A program made the translations under genes and the position numbers. Shown here in pieces: positions 21,701-36,700 of a DNA stretch of 64,000 nt. This stretch comes from Trichobilharzia szidati (taxonomy: Eukaryota > Platyhelminthes > Trematoda > Strigeidida > Schistosomatidae). The stretch spans positions 25,136,436 to 25,200,435 of the forward strand of contig OX235275.1 of assembly GCA_944472155.2 (NCBI GenBank), given 5' to 3'. A model generated the notes under the pieces. That model had not been told where the DNA came from. It made no database searches and worked only from the letters and a program-made list of their open reading frames with translations. Every line of letters begins with the position of its first letter. Position 1 is the stretch's first letter.

Positions 21701-24700
21701 TGAGTGAAGACGTCGACGATGATGTTCTTCGTCATCATCATCATCTTCATCATCATCATCACAACAAATGTCTTCTACATTAGTATGCTCATAGCGTAAT
21801 CCTCCACCCCATGATTGAGTACGATTGATTAGTTTATTCCGGGGCATAATCATTGGACTTGATGGATCTATATAAAATCTTTGATGAATTGCTTCATGAT
21901 CAGCTTTAGTTGTCCCACTTAGTGTGGAATTTTGATCGAATTTATGCAGTGTACTGGTGGCTACCCAATTTCCACGATTTTTTGGACTTGACATAACAGA
22001 TTGTGATCCTGTTTGTTTTTGTTTTGTTTTTTGAGTAAGAAAGGAGAAAACGTATATCAATGAATGACTAGTTATGCAATCACTTCAAGATGATGAAAAA
22101 CTTAGCTGTTATTATTGGACAGACTTTGTCATTAGAAAAAAAGCATCATTTAGAGAGATCACTTTAAAAAATATAGATATTTTCTTGTGCGTTGAAGTTT
22201 TTGTAGCAGTTTGACTGGTTTTCGGAGGTAGGGTTGCTGGCCCCACACCTTGCCCTCCCATTTTTCCCCTGGGATTGGGATCAGCTGGAAAACTAGCGAG
22301 CTAGTAAGATGTTTGAGAAGACAGTAATACTTTTGTATTTAATTGGTGGATGGTGACTAGCAGTGGAATCCAGGACAACGCGCATTTCGTCCCACTTGGG
22401 ACTCTTCAACTACTGGATGTACCTGTCCTGGATTCCACTGCTAGTCACCATCCACCAATTAAATACTAATTAAATGCCCAGACATCATCAAAGCATCTAC
22501 ATAAGAAGCCGACATGTCAACCTGAGACCAAGCACTTCGGTTCAATTAATCGACGGGAAAATCTAAAATTCAATAAAATTAATACTTTTGGTTCAATAAG
22601 AAGACTCTAGAAGACTTGGATTTCACGGGTGATTTATTTCTCATGTCACAAATACCTGAAGACTTACAGGCGAAAACAAACCCGCTGGCTGAAGAAGCAG
22701 TCAACGAAGACAGGACTTCGGGGGAATATATAAAAGACGGAGGGGATAAAGGCGCCTAACTAACTTATAATGGCAACAACAAGAACAACAATAATCACCA
22801 CCAACCACTATCAACGGGAGTTCATCACTCCCTTCACTCATCTAGGAAGCATCTTTTCAACCACAGGTGGATGGAACGGATAAAGATATCAACATCAGGC
22901 AGAATCGGAAAGGCAAGGTATACCTTTGTCACTCTGCTAAACAGTTTGAAAATCTTCTTCACTCAAGAATGAAGAACGAGATTTGTTAGGTCAGTCAGGC
23001 CGTCTATACAGGTTACAAACTTAGCCAGTGAGTTACGAAAAACATTTCCAACAGGCCACCGCTGACTTTTGCCAACAGCTGCCACCTTCTCTGGCTGCAT
23101 ATTGAAGATAAAATGACCAGAAAGAATTATTTAACATGAAACTATGGAAACAAAGTAACTAAGAACCTGTCGCTGAAGAAATATGCCGGAGAAAATAGAG
23201 ATTGGTTGAGCACACGTCACTGAGGAGACCGTCAAATGACACTGTGTGCACTGATTCGTCGGTGCAAGGGTGACATGGAGGAGATCGTGCGAGTTAGGAG
23301 AAATGAGAGACTACGGGCGGTCGTAGTCTCAGCTGAATAGGAGAGCAGGAAATAGAACAAAGTGGAGATGTGTTTTTAAGGCCGTATATTCCACTCGGAA
23401 TCTGAGGGTACAGTAATAATAACGATAGATAGATCATTGAAAACCATATCAAGATGTGAAGTTGATGCTCTTCGAAGGCATTCGTGAGGGTAATGTGATT
23501 TCATGAGTTAACAAAGATAGATTTCATGGGTCACTGAATTTTGACCCAAACACCTGAATGGTCAACTGGATTACTCTCGTCAAAACCTGAAGATTCCTGG
23601 TTCAATCCCTGGCAGAGATGAAGAGTTCCAAAATAGGAGGAAACAGTTGGCCGCACAAATCGCACACTTTCCAAAAGCATCTCTGAACATTATCCGGTAT
23701 GGTTAGCAAAAGGACAATGCGAAACAATTACTAGTTCAATTCTCGAGCATTTGGTGAACTCAGGCCACGTAGCTCCACCGGAGTCGTCTTTCAAGATCAT
23801 CTACAAAGTGAAGCTAAATGGAACAAAGGGCGTCAGGTTTCGGCTTTTGTGTATGGTGGAGGCGCTGGCAATTCGTCAATACAAGCCCGAACTTCTGTAT
23901 ACAGAAATAATTTGTCCAGTCTCTTATTCTACCTTGATCTTTACCTTCTCACTAATCGTTAAATTCTTAATAAAGCAGGAATTAATGTGATGGCATTTAA
24001 GCCTATAAACTCACTCAGGGACAAGTAGTGTAGGTTAAAGAACCCTGTAAGTTGACCCAGTTAGACAAAATAATATAATTTATAAAATGCCTTGTAATGA
24101 CAGTGAGTTTAGTCAACTACATAGGTCAAACCAGTAGATGGGAGGTGGGTAGTCAGATTATCAGAACATAAAAATTTAGCTAAGTGTAGATTCATTGACC
24201 CCTCGAAGTAATTTAGAAAAAACCCTCAGTGACTGCAATGCATGCAATGCAACACACAACCACACAATAAGTTGGGAGAGGGTTAAATTTCTAAAAAGCA
24301 ATATGAGAAGGTGGAGAACGAGAGAGGTTGATTGATGAATCCTTGTTCATCGAATCTACACCCAATATCTGCAATAGAAATGACTCATCACTACAACCAG
24401 AGATATGGAAAATATCAGTACCAATCGAATCAGGAGATGAGAAATAATGGAATTATATAGACTAAGTGGGAAACTTTGACTTAACCAGTATAATGTGTTC
24501 AGTCCTTTGTTTGGTGTAGACTGAATTCTATCAGTGAAGTTTGAAATGTGCCTACCGACAGGCTAGGTGGCTTCTCATCACGGTGCACTTTGAATTGTTG
24601 GTATTAGATGGCTGCAGGCAATCGGCAGGAAGCCGTGACTGGCCTAAGTTTCGTGCTAGTTGGCAATCATCAGCAAGGCGTATCTGCAACTTTGAAGGAA

Positions 24701-27700
24701 TTCGTATCCATGTTGAGTTTCGAACCTGTCTCACTCAATGGTGACTGCAGTCAGAGACGTTACCACTGAGCTATTCGGGCTCGAGACTGACCTCCTATAA
24801 GAGTACATCGGATACTTTGATTTGTAGATATGCCATGTTGACTGGCGAGTGCCAACTAGTACGAAACTTAGGTAAGTTAGGTCTTCTTGACGTTTGCCTT
24901 CAACCATCTAGCATCAACGAAGTTGGAAAGTTGTGTGAGTAACATGATATGATTATAAGCATCTATAAATTGTGATCGAAATGTTCTCATCAGTAACTGT
25001 TACTGTATAACACTCTGTGAGACTTTATCAAAATAAAATTTTCTCCATAATGGAACATCATATTTCTAATATATTTCTAACCAAATGAAAAATTTGCCTA
25101 GAACAGTAGAAAACAGATTGTTCTGATTATTGGTAGTCGATTCAGGTAGGTTGACAGAAAATAAATATTCTGATTGGGCTTTTCTTTGGTTTCCGGATCA
25201 AGTATTCGATGATTGATAAGTGATCTGTTTTTTTATTCCTTTACGTTCCCAGTGGAACATAGGGCTCCAAACTAGGGGCTTGCAGTTTCAGTAGCATTGG
25301 TATCCATTTTTACGGGATTGGGTTGCTAGGCTCATGCACAACCTTCCCTATTCACCAGTCTTATTACTGGCTTAGCTAGGTAAAGGAGTGCATCGGCCGG
25401 AGATTGAACCCCGAACCACATGCGTAGTCGGCAGGCATTCTATCACTGTGAAATTGACACACTTACTTTGGTTTAATTTTCCATAATTGCCTACAACTAA
25501 TGAAATTCAAGCATCTCAGTAGTGTGTACTTTAACTTTAAAAGTTTCATTAATTCCCTTATGAAACTCTTCATCTGATCATCTGTTGGTCAGTTGTCAGT
25601 GAAATGGAGCATTTATTGAACTTTTACGAGTTTGACCACGTATTGATATCAGTTAGAGAAGCATTAAAAACCAAGGAGTACCGGACAGCTGACTGTTTCA
25701 TCCTAGTTTAGGAATCATCGGCACTCTCATCGTGGGGTTCGAACCCAGGACCTTCCAGTTACAAGGCAAGCTCGTATACCAATCAGACACTGGGATCCGA
25801 TTCAATGGCCAGTCCATGAATTCTAATTTCTACCGATTCGTCATTTAGAGAGACCACCAACTAATGTTATTGGAGTGAAATCCATCCTCACACTTGATTG
25901 GTTGGACCTCACTGGTCACTATTTCTCACTAGAACCTCAGTGGGTGCATACTGATGATGATTCCCAAAGTAGGATGAAACGGCTGTCCACTACTTCAGTG
26001 CAGGTTTTCAATGGTTCTCTAATTGATATCACTCCGTTACCAACCTCGTAAAATCAAATTTAATCCATACAAACCAACTCTTCAAAAATTTATTGAACTG
26101 GCATAAAAGAAAAGAATTCTAAATCCAACTAACCTATTTTATTTCCAATTCGTCGTGTTTGTTGTTGTTGTTCTAACGGCTGTCGTTTTTGTACACCGCC
26201 TTGTTCACCCAGAGAAATTTGATGTGGGACATGTATGCCTGCTGCTGTCGACATTTCACCTGGTGATGAGGATGAATGTATTGGCTTACATCGTAGAATA
26301 TTAGTTGTACCTTTTAGGGGACTGATCATCATACTCGGCAGATGATTCACATGACTGCCGGTTCTACCACCGACAGCACTAGAGCTACCTGTACTCGTGG
26401 TAATAGTTGTAATCGAAGTGACTGCATTGCTAACACATTGAGATGGAATACACTCAAAGATTTCGTGTTCTGTTGAAATTTGAAATGATTTCAATTTGCC
26501 TAAATACTTTCTATTAGAATTATCATTATTAATATTAATATTACTATTATTATAGCTTATTAATAAAGGATCCGTGATATTCTTTTTCTGTACTAATTTA
26601 TCTGATATAGTTGTTGGTGTTGTTTTACTGAATCTATTTTGTAATGATGTCTTAAGGTCATTCTTATGATGAGAAATTTGATTGGTTGATGATTTCGCTT
26701 CATCACCATGTTTACGTTGCCACAGTAATGGTGCATTCATACTATCTGTACTATTCCATACAGTTGTATTACGACTACTAGATGTTTTAATTGGTTTTTT
26801 AAGCTCATGTTTTGCAACGTCTGTTGAACATTGATTATCTTGTGTTAAACTTGAATTTGATAATGAGAACATTGGTCTAAGTTTATTATTATTATCATTG
26901 TTATTATTCGTATTATTTTGTGTTTTCAAATATGGATCAGCTTCAAGAAGTGCACCAGTCGACATAACATGATTTAATCGTTGAACTCTTCTATGATTTA
27001 ATTTTAAAGATGGTTGAACAGTTTCTTCAGTGAATTTTGTCATATGTCTAGCTTGTTCACGACGTCGACGACGGAATGTCATAACTGATAGGAAAAACAA
27101 ATCAAGAATTTCGATAAAATACAAAAAAAAATTTTGAGAGTTAATAGATTAAGTGGATGTGAAATAAACTGTGAAATTGTTTGTTATATTCGGTTAAATC
27201 TTAAAGTTACCATTTCGTCAAAGTAACCAGACAGCCAGCTAACAGGAAGTCGGGTAGCTTGAACTTCATTTGGCTCTCTGAGATGAGTCCATCCGGATAT
27301 ACTGCTGATGAGCTCTGGTCAGAATTAGCGAAACGGTCATCCACCTGGTGATTAGATCATTTCGATATATATATCTGGCTCGCAAACACCACTCTGGCTG
27401 ATGTGAGTAGTATTCAACTACTTATTTCAACCAGTCAGTAGTATATAGTGTTGCATAATCTTGAAACCAGGTAGAAGAGGCAAAAATCAGCTTAAACCAA
27501 TATGGGTAAGTTTAAACTATCCGGCCAGTGGGAGACGATTTCTTATAATCCAGTTGGACAACTTTGAGGGGAGGTCAGAAGTGATTGGAAATCACGACGT
27601 AGGTATTCGGTTTTCATAGGAGTGCCATTTATCGCTATCTCATTTGAGATATGTAATAGTGTGGCCAGCGCTACTGATAAGATTTTTCAGTAGTATACAA

Positions 27701-30700
27701 ATAAACATTCATCGGGGTATAAAAGCATCAAATAGCAGAGAGATACGTTTGATTTCAGCGAAGACAAACAATACAGAGTTGTGAAGATGCATGGAAGACG
27801 TGAAAGGAATATAAAGAAACACAACATGAAGTTCAGAAGTACCACAACACACAGATCTGTGCAAATGGTGTGTTGAATATAAAGTATACACAATTCGGCT
27901 ATATATAGGTACCATGTTTACATCCTCAACCGTCTCGAAATTGGCGGTCATATCAACTCATATCAAATTTCATCATTGCCGTGGAACGTGGAGGGCAGTA
28001 GCTAATCGTTTTCATTTCAGAAACATTTCAATATTTAAAAAAGATATTACTATTATTCCCTTAGGTTACGGGTGGAACGTAGGTATTCAACATCAGGACT
28101 CCATTTTTCGCTTCTTCCTTTTTGAAGTCTTCTTTTAGGTGGCTTCATGATTACCCATCGGTTTTCTTTCTCCTTCTCAAATGTTGATCTAATCCATGTC
28201 ACCCATTCAAGTTCCATTCGAGCAGTGGCCTATCGTCGTGCAATGGCACTCAGTGATCTTCATAGCGTATGTTTCCCATCCATCTCCATGTTCTTCGTCA
28301 TATCTGTTGAGCAACAGGTTCTTGAGTAGTTTAGTTCCCACAGCCTCTTTCTTGTTGACAATTTTTTTTTTTTGATTTACAGCTTGATTCCACACCGTAT
28401 TTTCAGTACAAGTGTGGAATTTTCAGCATGGATATCGGTTGCATGCTGAAAATTCCACACTTGTCCTTCTCGCTGACCATCCTATCTTCAGGTTGGAGAC
28501 AGTGAAGGCAGCAGCTGTTGATGGAAGTCTGCAATAGCTTGTTGGAAATGCTTTTCGAGTCAATCTTGCCATATAAACAAAAACTTCTTTGAGATTCGTG
28601 TTATGTTCATGTTTATGCTATAGGTACAGTGAAGTAGATTTCCAAACCGATTTTAGAGTGATCGAGAAAGCAAGGCAAGGCTTCATTTCTCTCAAGTCTG
28701 TGTGGAGGAGATCAACAACACACTTAGCATGGAAAATAAGATCCGGATTTTCAACTCCAATGTGGGTGAAGTCAGTGCTACTTACTATACGGATCAGAGA
28801 TTTGGTGCCGCGCCACGAAGGGCACTTTGAACAAACTACAGACCTTCATTAACAGCTAGCTGTCTTTGCTCAATACTACTCAAGATCAGATGGCCGGCCA
28901 GAAAAGATCAGCAGTAGTGAGGGATCTCTGGGATGGGATCAACCCAGCAGGAACCAATTGTGTGTGCAAGAAATATGCAAGAAGAAATGGAGGTGGATTG
29001 GCTGGCCATACTCTGAGAAAAGAAACCATCAAGTGAATGACATCACACCCCAAGCAATCGCTCGAGTGGAACCCGAATGGGAAGTGGCTAATTGGACGTC
29101 AGTGCGAGGGTGACATGGAGGAGGTCATGTGAAGAGGAGATGAAAGCGTGTGGGCAGACTTGGAGCCCAGGGAACCAAACGCAATGGAGACGTGCGGCCA
29201 CAGCCCTATGTTCCTCTAGGAACTAAAGGAAGCAATAATGATAATAATAATAATGCTACCACCCGTAGTTTTGAAATGATGCTGCTTAGAATAGTGAAAG
29301 GATTTATCCTTTTCATCACGTCTGTCTTCTCCACTTCTCTTCACCTGAAGTCCTGCTTTTGCTGTCTGCTTCTTCTTCTTCTTCGTATCCATACTAACTT
29401 ATATAAAAACACAAACAGACATATAAATAATTCGATAAGAGTAAAAAAAAACAGCGATCAAACTTACTGATACACGTTGATGTGACTATCAGCAGTAATA
29501 AGCCTAAACTAGCCAATATCGAAAGATGTAATGTTTGTGCTGCGAGACGTTCAGTTTCAGCTTCAAGATGTTCTTGTTCTTTTCTTAACTCATAACTACT
29601 TTTACCAGAATCATGTAATGGTCGACCATCTGGACCAAGTGCGTCAGAATCTTAAATTGGTGTAGAGAGAGAATAAAAGAACACAATGAGAGAGAGTTTC
29701 ACATTAAATCATACAGTGATGTTTATTTAAATTTAAAAAAAAAGAAGCTGAAATGACTAGAGAATTTGCGTGTCTGTTTCGTCCCAGTTTAGGACTCTTC
29801 AGTATCACACACATATATGCAAATCATTTCAGTGTAATCAGTTCTGAGCAAAGAGTCTTATTATTTATTCAATTCAATTTTAGATTTTCCCGTCGATGGA
29901 TTGGACCGAAGTGCTCGATCTCAGGTTGACATGTTATTGACGCCTTGTGCAGATGCTTCGACGATGTCCAGTCATATAACTTGAAGTCAGTTGGTGGTTC
30001 GTGACTAGTAGTGGCATCCAGGATGTGCATTTCGTCCTATTTGAGATTCGTCAGCTAGAGGGATGTACCTGCATTCTCCAGTGATTGATGGTGTCACCAC
30101 CGAGGCTCGATACCACTGCTCATCCTGGATTCCACTGCTAGTCACTAACCACCAGTTGAATTCAAGTTACATGGGCAAACATCGTTGAAGCATATGCACA
30201 AGGAGCCAATATGTCGACCTGAGACCAAGCACTTCTGTCCAATCAATCGGCGGGAAAATCCAAAATTATATTAAATCATTTCTTAGTATGCTGGTGTCTT
30301 CAGCCTTGCAGGTCATTCTTTAGCCTAAGAAAAATCCCCATAATTTTCGTCATAAACAAAGGAAGGTATGACAGAGGGGAAAATTCCACTTTTTTCAACA
30401 AGTTCTGTACAATCGTATTTACGTTCAGAATACGGGATTCTCGAGGATTATTGAAATAAATTAATTCTAATCGAAATCTTCACAAATCGCATAATTTAAA
30501 TATCAGTCTCCAGCAGGTTGATCCTTATACGGAGGGTGATATCCTGAAGATGTAGTGATAGTGTGGTGAGAGCTGTCTGCAAGACAAAATTGTAAACAAC
30601 AATTTACGTCAATGTTTACGTCCCGAATTGGAGTCATGAGAAAAAAAACAAAAACAAAGCCCAACCTTGATGAACTCAACAACCAATCACAGGAGATTTA

Positions 30701-33700
30701 GCGTGCGTAAATACGATTCGCAGATATATGGCTTAATTTTCTAAGAAACAGTCACAACCAGTGCAGAATAAGCTACAGCAAGAAAACAATCAATCAGAAG
30801 ACGTTGCTTCTCTGCTAACAATAACGAAGAATAATGTACATAAAAATATGTATAAATATCTACCCTCTTCACACTTGTTAAATTGACACTCAAATACCTT
30901 TATTCTCACTTAATAGCAATTTTAACCTTATCAAATTTCTATCTTTTTGCCGTTGAGTACCACGTAATTTTCACTTCTAAAGCCACTTCTGAGTAATTAT
31001 ATCAATTATGTCACCCCCTATTACTCAATAATAGACCACTATATATTTTTGTAAGTATAAATACGATTGTACAGCCTCTGAAGATGATTTCGTCGATAAA
31101 GAAAAAAATTTTCTTCGCTGAATCTGTCTTTTATTTTCTTCATGACTCAATGGGTATTTTCGGTATAAATATCTCTTGATTTTCTCAATAAACGATCTGT
31201 TGCTTGGCTGTTGTCTTCTGTTGTTCCAATAGGTCGTGACCAATGAGGCCCTCTCAACTACAGAAGGAACGGACGAGGATGTCAAATCGAGAATCGGGAA
31301 GGCGAGAAACACATTCATCAACCTGAAACCAATCTGGAAATCTTCGTCACTCAACTCAGCATCAACAACAAAATGATTCGGATTTTCAATACAAACGTCA
31401 AGTCAGTCAGTTCTTCTATACGTATGGATCAGAAACTTGACACTTCACAAAGAATATTTCCAACAGCCTGTTGCACACCTTTATCAACAATAACTGTCTT
31501 CGTTCTATACTGAAGATCAATGAGATGGCCGGAAAGAACAAGAACCAACAAGAAGCAAACTATGGGAATAAACAAAACAAGAACCAATCGCTCAACAAAT
31601 ATGCAGGAGAAAGTGGAGATGGATTGGACACTCGCTGAGGAGGCCGCTGGTTGACATCGCGCGTCAGGCCAGTGCTCGAGTGTTACCCGAAAGGGAAGCG
31701 GCGAGTGGGACGTCCAAGGGTGACATAGAGGAGATCGTGTGAAGAAGAGTTGAAACAGTATGGACTAACATGGATGCAAGTGAAAAATACAGCAGAAGAC
31801 AGAAACAAGTAGAGACGTGCAGTTGAAGCCCTATGTTCCACCAGGAACCCAGGGGAACAATAATAATATCTAGGCCCATTGAAAGCATTGGTGAGGATAG
31901 TACTTTATCACCCCTATTGACAAAGTCAGAATTCACGAGTCACTGGATTCCGCCAGTCCATGTGACTGAATGGACAGCCAGTTGGGCTCCTTAACATGTA
32001 AAGATCCTGGCTTCACTCCCTGATGGGGTTGTGGGTACTCATTCCTGAAGAGTCCTAACAGGCTACTGCAGAATTTAATGAACAGCTGCCTTTTCTGACC
32101 AACTCTATATTGAAGATGAGATAGCCAGTCGGAAAGGATAAGCCAACAACGTTTCATCATCCAGCAGATATAATGAAGAAAATGGAGATGCCCTGGACAC
32201 TCTGAAGAGACCGTTGATTGACATGACGCTCCAGCAAGGCCAGACCATCTTTTGAAAGGAAACCTGAATAGGAAATAACGAAATGCGCTGTGGTTTTTCA
32301 GTGACATTGATGGCGATAATGTGAGCAGGAGGTAGACATGAAAGCCGGCAAAGTTCAACAGTAGCGTCCCAAAGGATGCGAACTCATGAGTGGCTTTGAG
32401 TCGACCAATCACAAAAGTGAGGAATTTTCGAACAAAGAGATGACATTTATCTACATGAAAATGCAGTCTTTCCTAAATCCCTCGGTTGAATTACTATGGT
32501 TTCCAGTAAGAGAATCGACGACTACTTACCGGGAAAATGTGGGTGATTAAACAGATCAAAATAAATAATACCAAATCTGAACCTATCCCTTATCGTAAAC
32601 TTGACTCTAATCTTGACCCTAACCCAGTGAAATTCCACAATAGCCTACCAGGAGTGCGAATGCTCCAATGACCTTGAATGCATGCTAGTCGTTGGCTAAA
32701 GGCACCTAGATCATTATCATAGCTGAAATATCAAAGCTATTCACCAGCTAAGCAGAAAATTTCACCCAGATCACGTTTTTAAGTACTGTTTGGACAATGT
32801 GTTAATAGCTCATAAGGGTCAGGATTAGAGTCAAGGTAAGTATTGGGGTTAGAGTTAGGATCAGGGTTCTAATTATCATTAGGGTTGGAATTACGGTTTG
32901 TATAAGGGTTATCATTAGGGTTAGGATTAAAGTAAGGGTTATGATTTGGGATAGATTTATAGTTGATGCCATTTATTTTAATTTGTTTTATCATCCACAT
33001 TTTCTTGATAAGCAGTCGTCGATCCCCTTACTGGAAACCATAGTAATTCAACTGAGGGCTTTTGCGGAAGACTGCACAACAGGATAAAAGAGATGAATGA
33101 TTCACAAAAACAGCTTATCTTTAGTCACTTCGGTGAATACCCATGTACAGAAACTAGTCTAACTTGGCAACTGATACTCCTCATTATAACTGGGAGGTAT
33201 TTTTAAGTCGTGTCAGAGGATGATAACCTGTTCAGTGTGTTTTCATGCGTTTTCTTGTAATTACACGTCATTTTTTGTGGAAAAGTCACTTATTCTTATG
33301 ATTGGTCGGCTGAAAGGCACTCGCGCATTCACATCCCTTGGGACGCTATTGCTGAACTTTGCCTGAAAGCCTATAGGCTATCGTGGAGTCAGCCAGACAG
33401 CTAAAAGAGACACTTCAGAAAGATGTGCTGCAGAAGCCCTATGCTCCACTCAAACCCAAGGGAATTATGATGATGATAATAATAATAATAACAAGACAAA
33501 TAATAATGTATGTTTTTTTATGGATTACATTTATATTACAGAAAGGAATAAACTAAAAGTCGAAAGAGATTAGCCTACCTTCATCTTTACAATGAGCTCC
33601 TTCATCTTGCCATTGTGGACAATTGATGATTTTATCACACCAAGATGTCTTCGGTATACACACTTCTGAATCACATGACTCCCAGTCTTCGCCACACGAT

Positions 33701-36700
33701 TGGACTAGATGAAAAATGAATATGAAAATTGGAATATAAATATTTAAGCTTTTATATTAATTAAGCTTACCAACTTACTCAGAGAGAGAGAAACTCTGTG
33801 GCCTACCCTCCCAGTGGAAGGTAAGGTTTCAAGGTAAAGAAACTTTGAATTTTCGATAGCAGTGATGTTAATTTATACGGGGTGAGGTTGCTTGCCTCAC
33901 CCCCGGCCTTTCCTGTTTTCCGGCCCTACTACTACTACCAGCTCAGTGAGGCTTAAAAGTGCACCGGCTTAGAATCGAACCCCGAACCACGCGCGTGGTT
34001 AGCAAGCGTTCTACTGCTGAACCATTGGACTAAGAGACCTTAGACGCCCCCCCCCCCCCCGCAATTAGACAAAAATAGCGTAATCTAAAAAATGCCATGC
34101 AATAAATGAGAGGTGAACTAATCATATAGATCAGACTAGTAGATTGCGAGTAGCCATATTATAATAACATTAGGTTACAGGATTTCATTATCAGCTGATA
34201 TACATTAGAGAACCATTGAAAGGTCTGGGATTACTCACTAGCGACTGGCTCTATTCAGGTAGGTAGTTACCTGGGTTCTAGTGTGGAGACGTCACCAGTG
34301 GGGTTTAACAAATAGTGGGGTACAAGGAATAATACTCGTCAGCGATGACATTGGCTACCGTCAACTGCTTTATATCGTGAATTGACAGAAGATGGAATTC
34401 ATGGGTTGGTCATTGGATCTGGTCCTAGTGGATGTTGAATGGTCTTTGAGCTCGCCTTGTAACTGAAAGGTTCTGGGTTTGAACTCTGGATTAATATATG
34501 TGTGAGACTTAGGCACTGTGGTAGTAAATAATTCCATATTAGTTTGTTTATTAGATGTATCACGCAGAGAGTGAAACAGTATTGTTATTTACTGAATGAC
34601 AGTGTGTCGAACACAGTTCACCATTGTTCATAATCATATCACTTATAATCACACGACTTCGAATCTTGAGGTTTACAGTTTCTTTTGTTCTCTCCTATTT
34701 GTCTTCGTAGGGGTAGTAGAACTCTCCAGATATCCGGCTGGACAGGTGTTGAATCATTCCTATTGCACGTGTTTGTAGTTGATTCGATAAACAAAGCCTC
34801 AGTCACTTATCAATCTCTCCCTCCACCCTGCTATCACATTAGATTTTAAAACTGTCATCTTATTCCATCCCATTCTATTGTATGGTTGTGTGGAATTGCA
34901 TGTGGTGTATTGCTATAGCTGAACTATTCTCTAGATTTCTTATCTTATTCAGGTCAGCTAATCTAGATTTTGCTGCTGGGTTTTCATGCTCCACTAGTCT
35001 GACTGCCTCTGTTCTACTACTTTGACCTATGTATTTGACCTAACTGGTAATCATACAAGCAGGGTATTAGACAAACTAAATTGTTTTGTTTTAAAGTCTT
35101 CATAGAATCCTTCAACCGACAAAGCTTGTTTCTAATTGAATTTGTGGGGGTTTGAATGCGAACCACTTTTATTCCTGCCTTGTTAAGAATTCTGCGTTAG
35201 CTTTCCAAGGTTCCTTCTTTGTTTGGAATTACTACTGATGATTTAGATTCCTTATTGTTGCACATTTGACTTGCATGTCGTCATTAATATTATTATTATT
35301 ATTATTATCACTATCAATACTATCATTATTTATTTTATTTAAACTTTTACATTTCCCTATATACTTTCTGACTAATTTATCAGGGTAATTATTAAGTTTC
35401 AAAGCTTCTCTTATATACCTCACTTCCTGTCTTTGATTTTCCTTGGTACTACTTAGTTTTTGTGCTCTGTCACTTAAAGATTTCACCAATAACCCTGGAT
35501 ATTTGCGTGAGTAGTCTTGAAGTGGAGTCCAAAACTAGGCTGACGAAACAGTTTTTCGTTGCTCCATAGTCGGTTTTCCAATGATTTAAGAAAAAAACTT
35601 GTGCACTGTGGTGGTACAGTATAATTTCACTATGGGTAAAACTTGTTTTCATAGTCTCACAGTGTTACACAGTAATATTTACTGACGACCACGTTTCGAA
35701 CACAAATTATTGCTCATAATAATATCAAGGTATCCACACAACTTTCCAACTTCGTTTATATAATTCCATCATTATTTTCCATCGCTTGGCTTGATTGGTA
35801 GTAGTATTTCCCATATTTCCGGTAAAAGTGATCAGTCATTCCTATTGCATGTGTTGTATTGGGTGTAGATTCGATGAACAAGGATTCAGTAATCAACATC
35901 TCTCTCGCTCTCCACATACAAATATTACTTTTTAGAATTTTAATCCTCTCCCACCACCCTATTGTGTGGTTGTGTGTTAATGCATGCAGTACAATTGCTG
36001 AGATTTTTTTCTACGTTACTTATCTTCTCGGGGTCAACCATTCTTACCTTAGCTAAATTCTTATGTTCCGACAATCTGATTACCCCCAATCTACTAGTTT
36101 TACCTATGTAGTTGAATTAACTCACAGTCATTGCAGGGTATTTTGTGAATTATAATTAATCTGTAAATAATTTACAATATATATATATATATATATGTAT
36201 ATATGAATTCACAAAATGAAACCACAGAAAAAGAGTATTTTCTTCGCTGAAGTCATTGTTTTTTGTTTCAGTAGGAATCAATAAATTTAATTTTTTATAT
36301 TCGTTGTTTAGTGATGGCGAACAGGAAGTTCCATTATATCACATTATATCCTATATTTGTTATTTCTGATCAGACAACTGAGAAAATCTGACTAACTGTA
36401 GACCTAAAAAGTAATATAAAATTCTAACCAGTTGTCTTGCCTCAATCAGCTCTCACCAAAAAAGTATCAACTTTCTTCACACTGGGACCCAGAAACGACA
36501 GCAGATATGCTGACTCCATTATTGCAAAAGATCTGGAAAGAGGGAAAGGTGCCTACTGACTGGAGGAAAGGTTACCTAGTGAAACTACCAAAGAAGAGCG
36601 ACCTGGGACTCTGCAAGAACTGGCGAGGAATCATGCTCCTGTCGACGCCAAGTAAAATCCTGAATCGCATCATCCTGGAGAGAATCAAGGACGCACTGGA

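Noticed and set aside
20588..22060. Single-exon 490-codon gene starting at the Met near 22060
   Set aside because: The first 17 codons lie in A/T-rich intron upstream of an acceptor, and a GTAAGTT donor precedes the open frame's end. Phases join it to neighbouring exons.
33579..33704. Naming the host gene an LDL receptor
   Set aside because: Only one LDLa module is present, with no EGF or beta-propeller sequence in the visible part.
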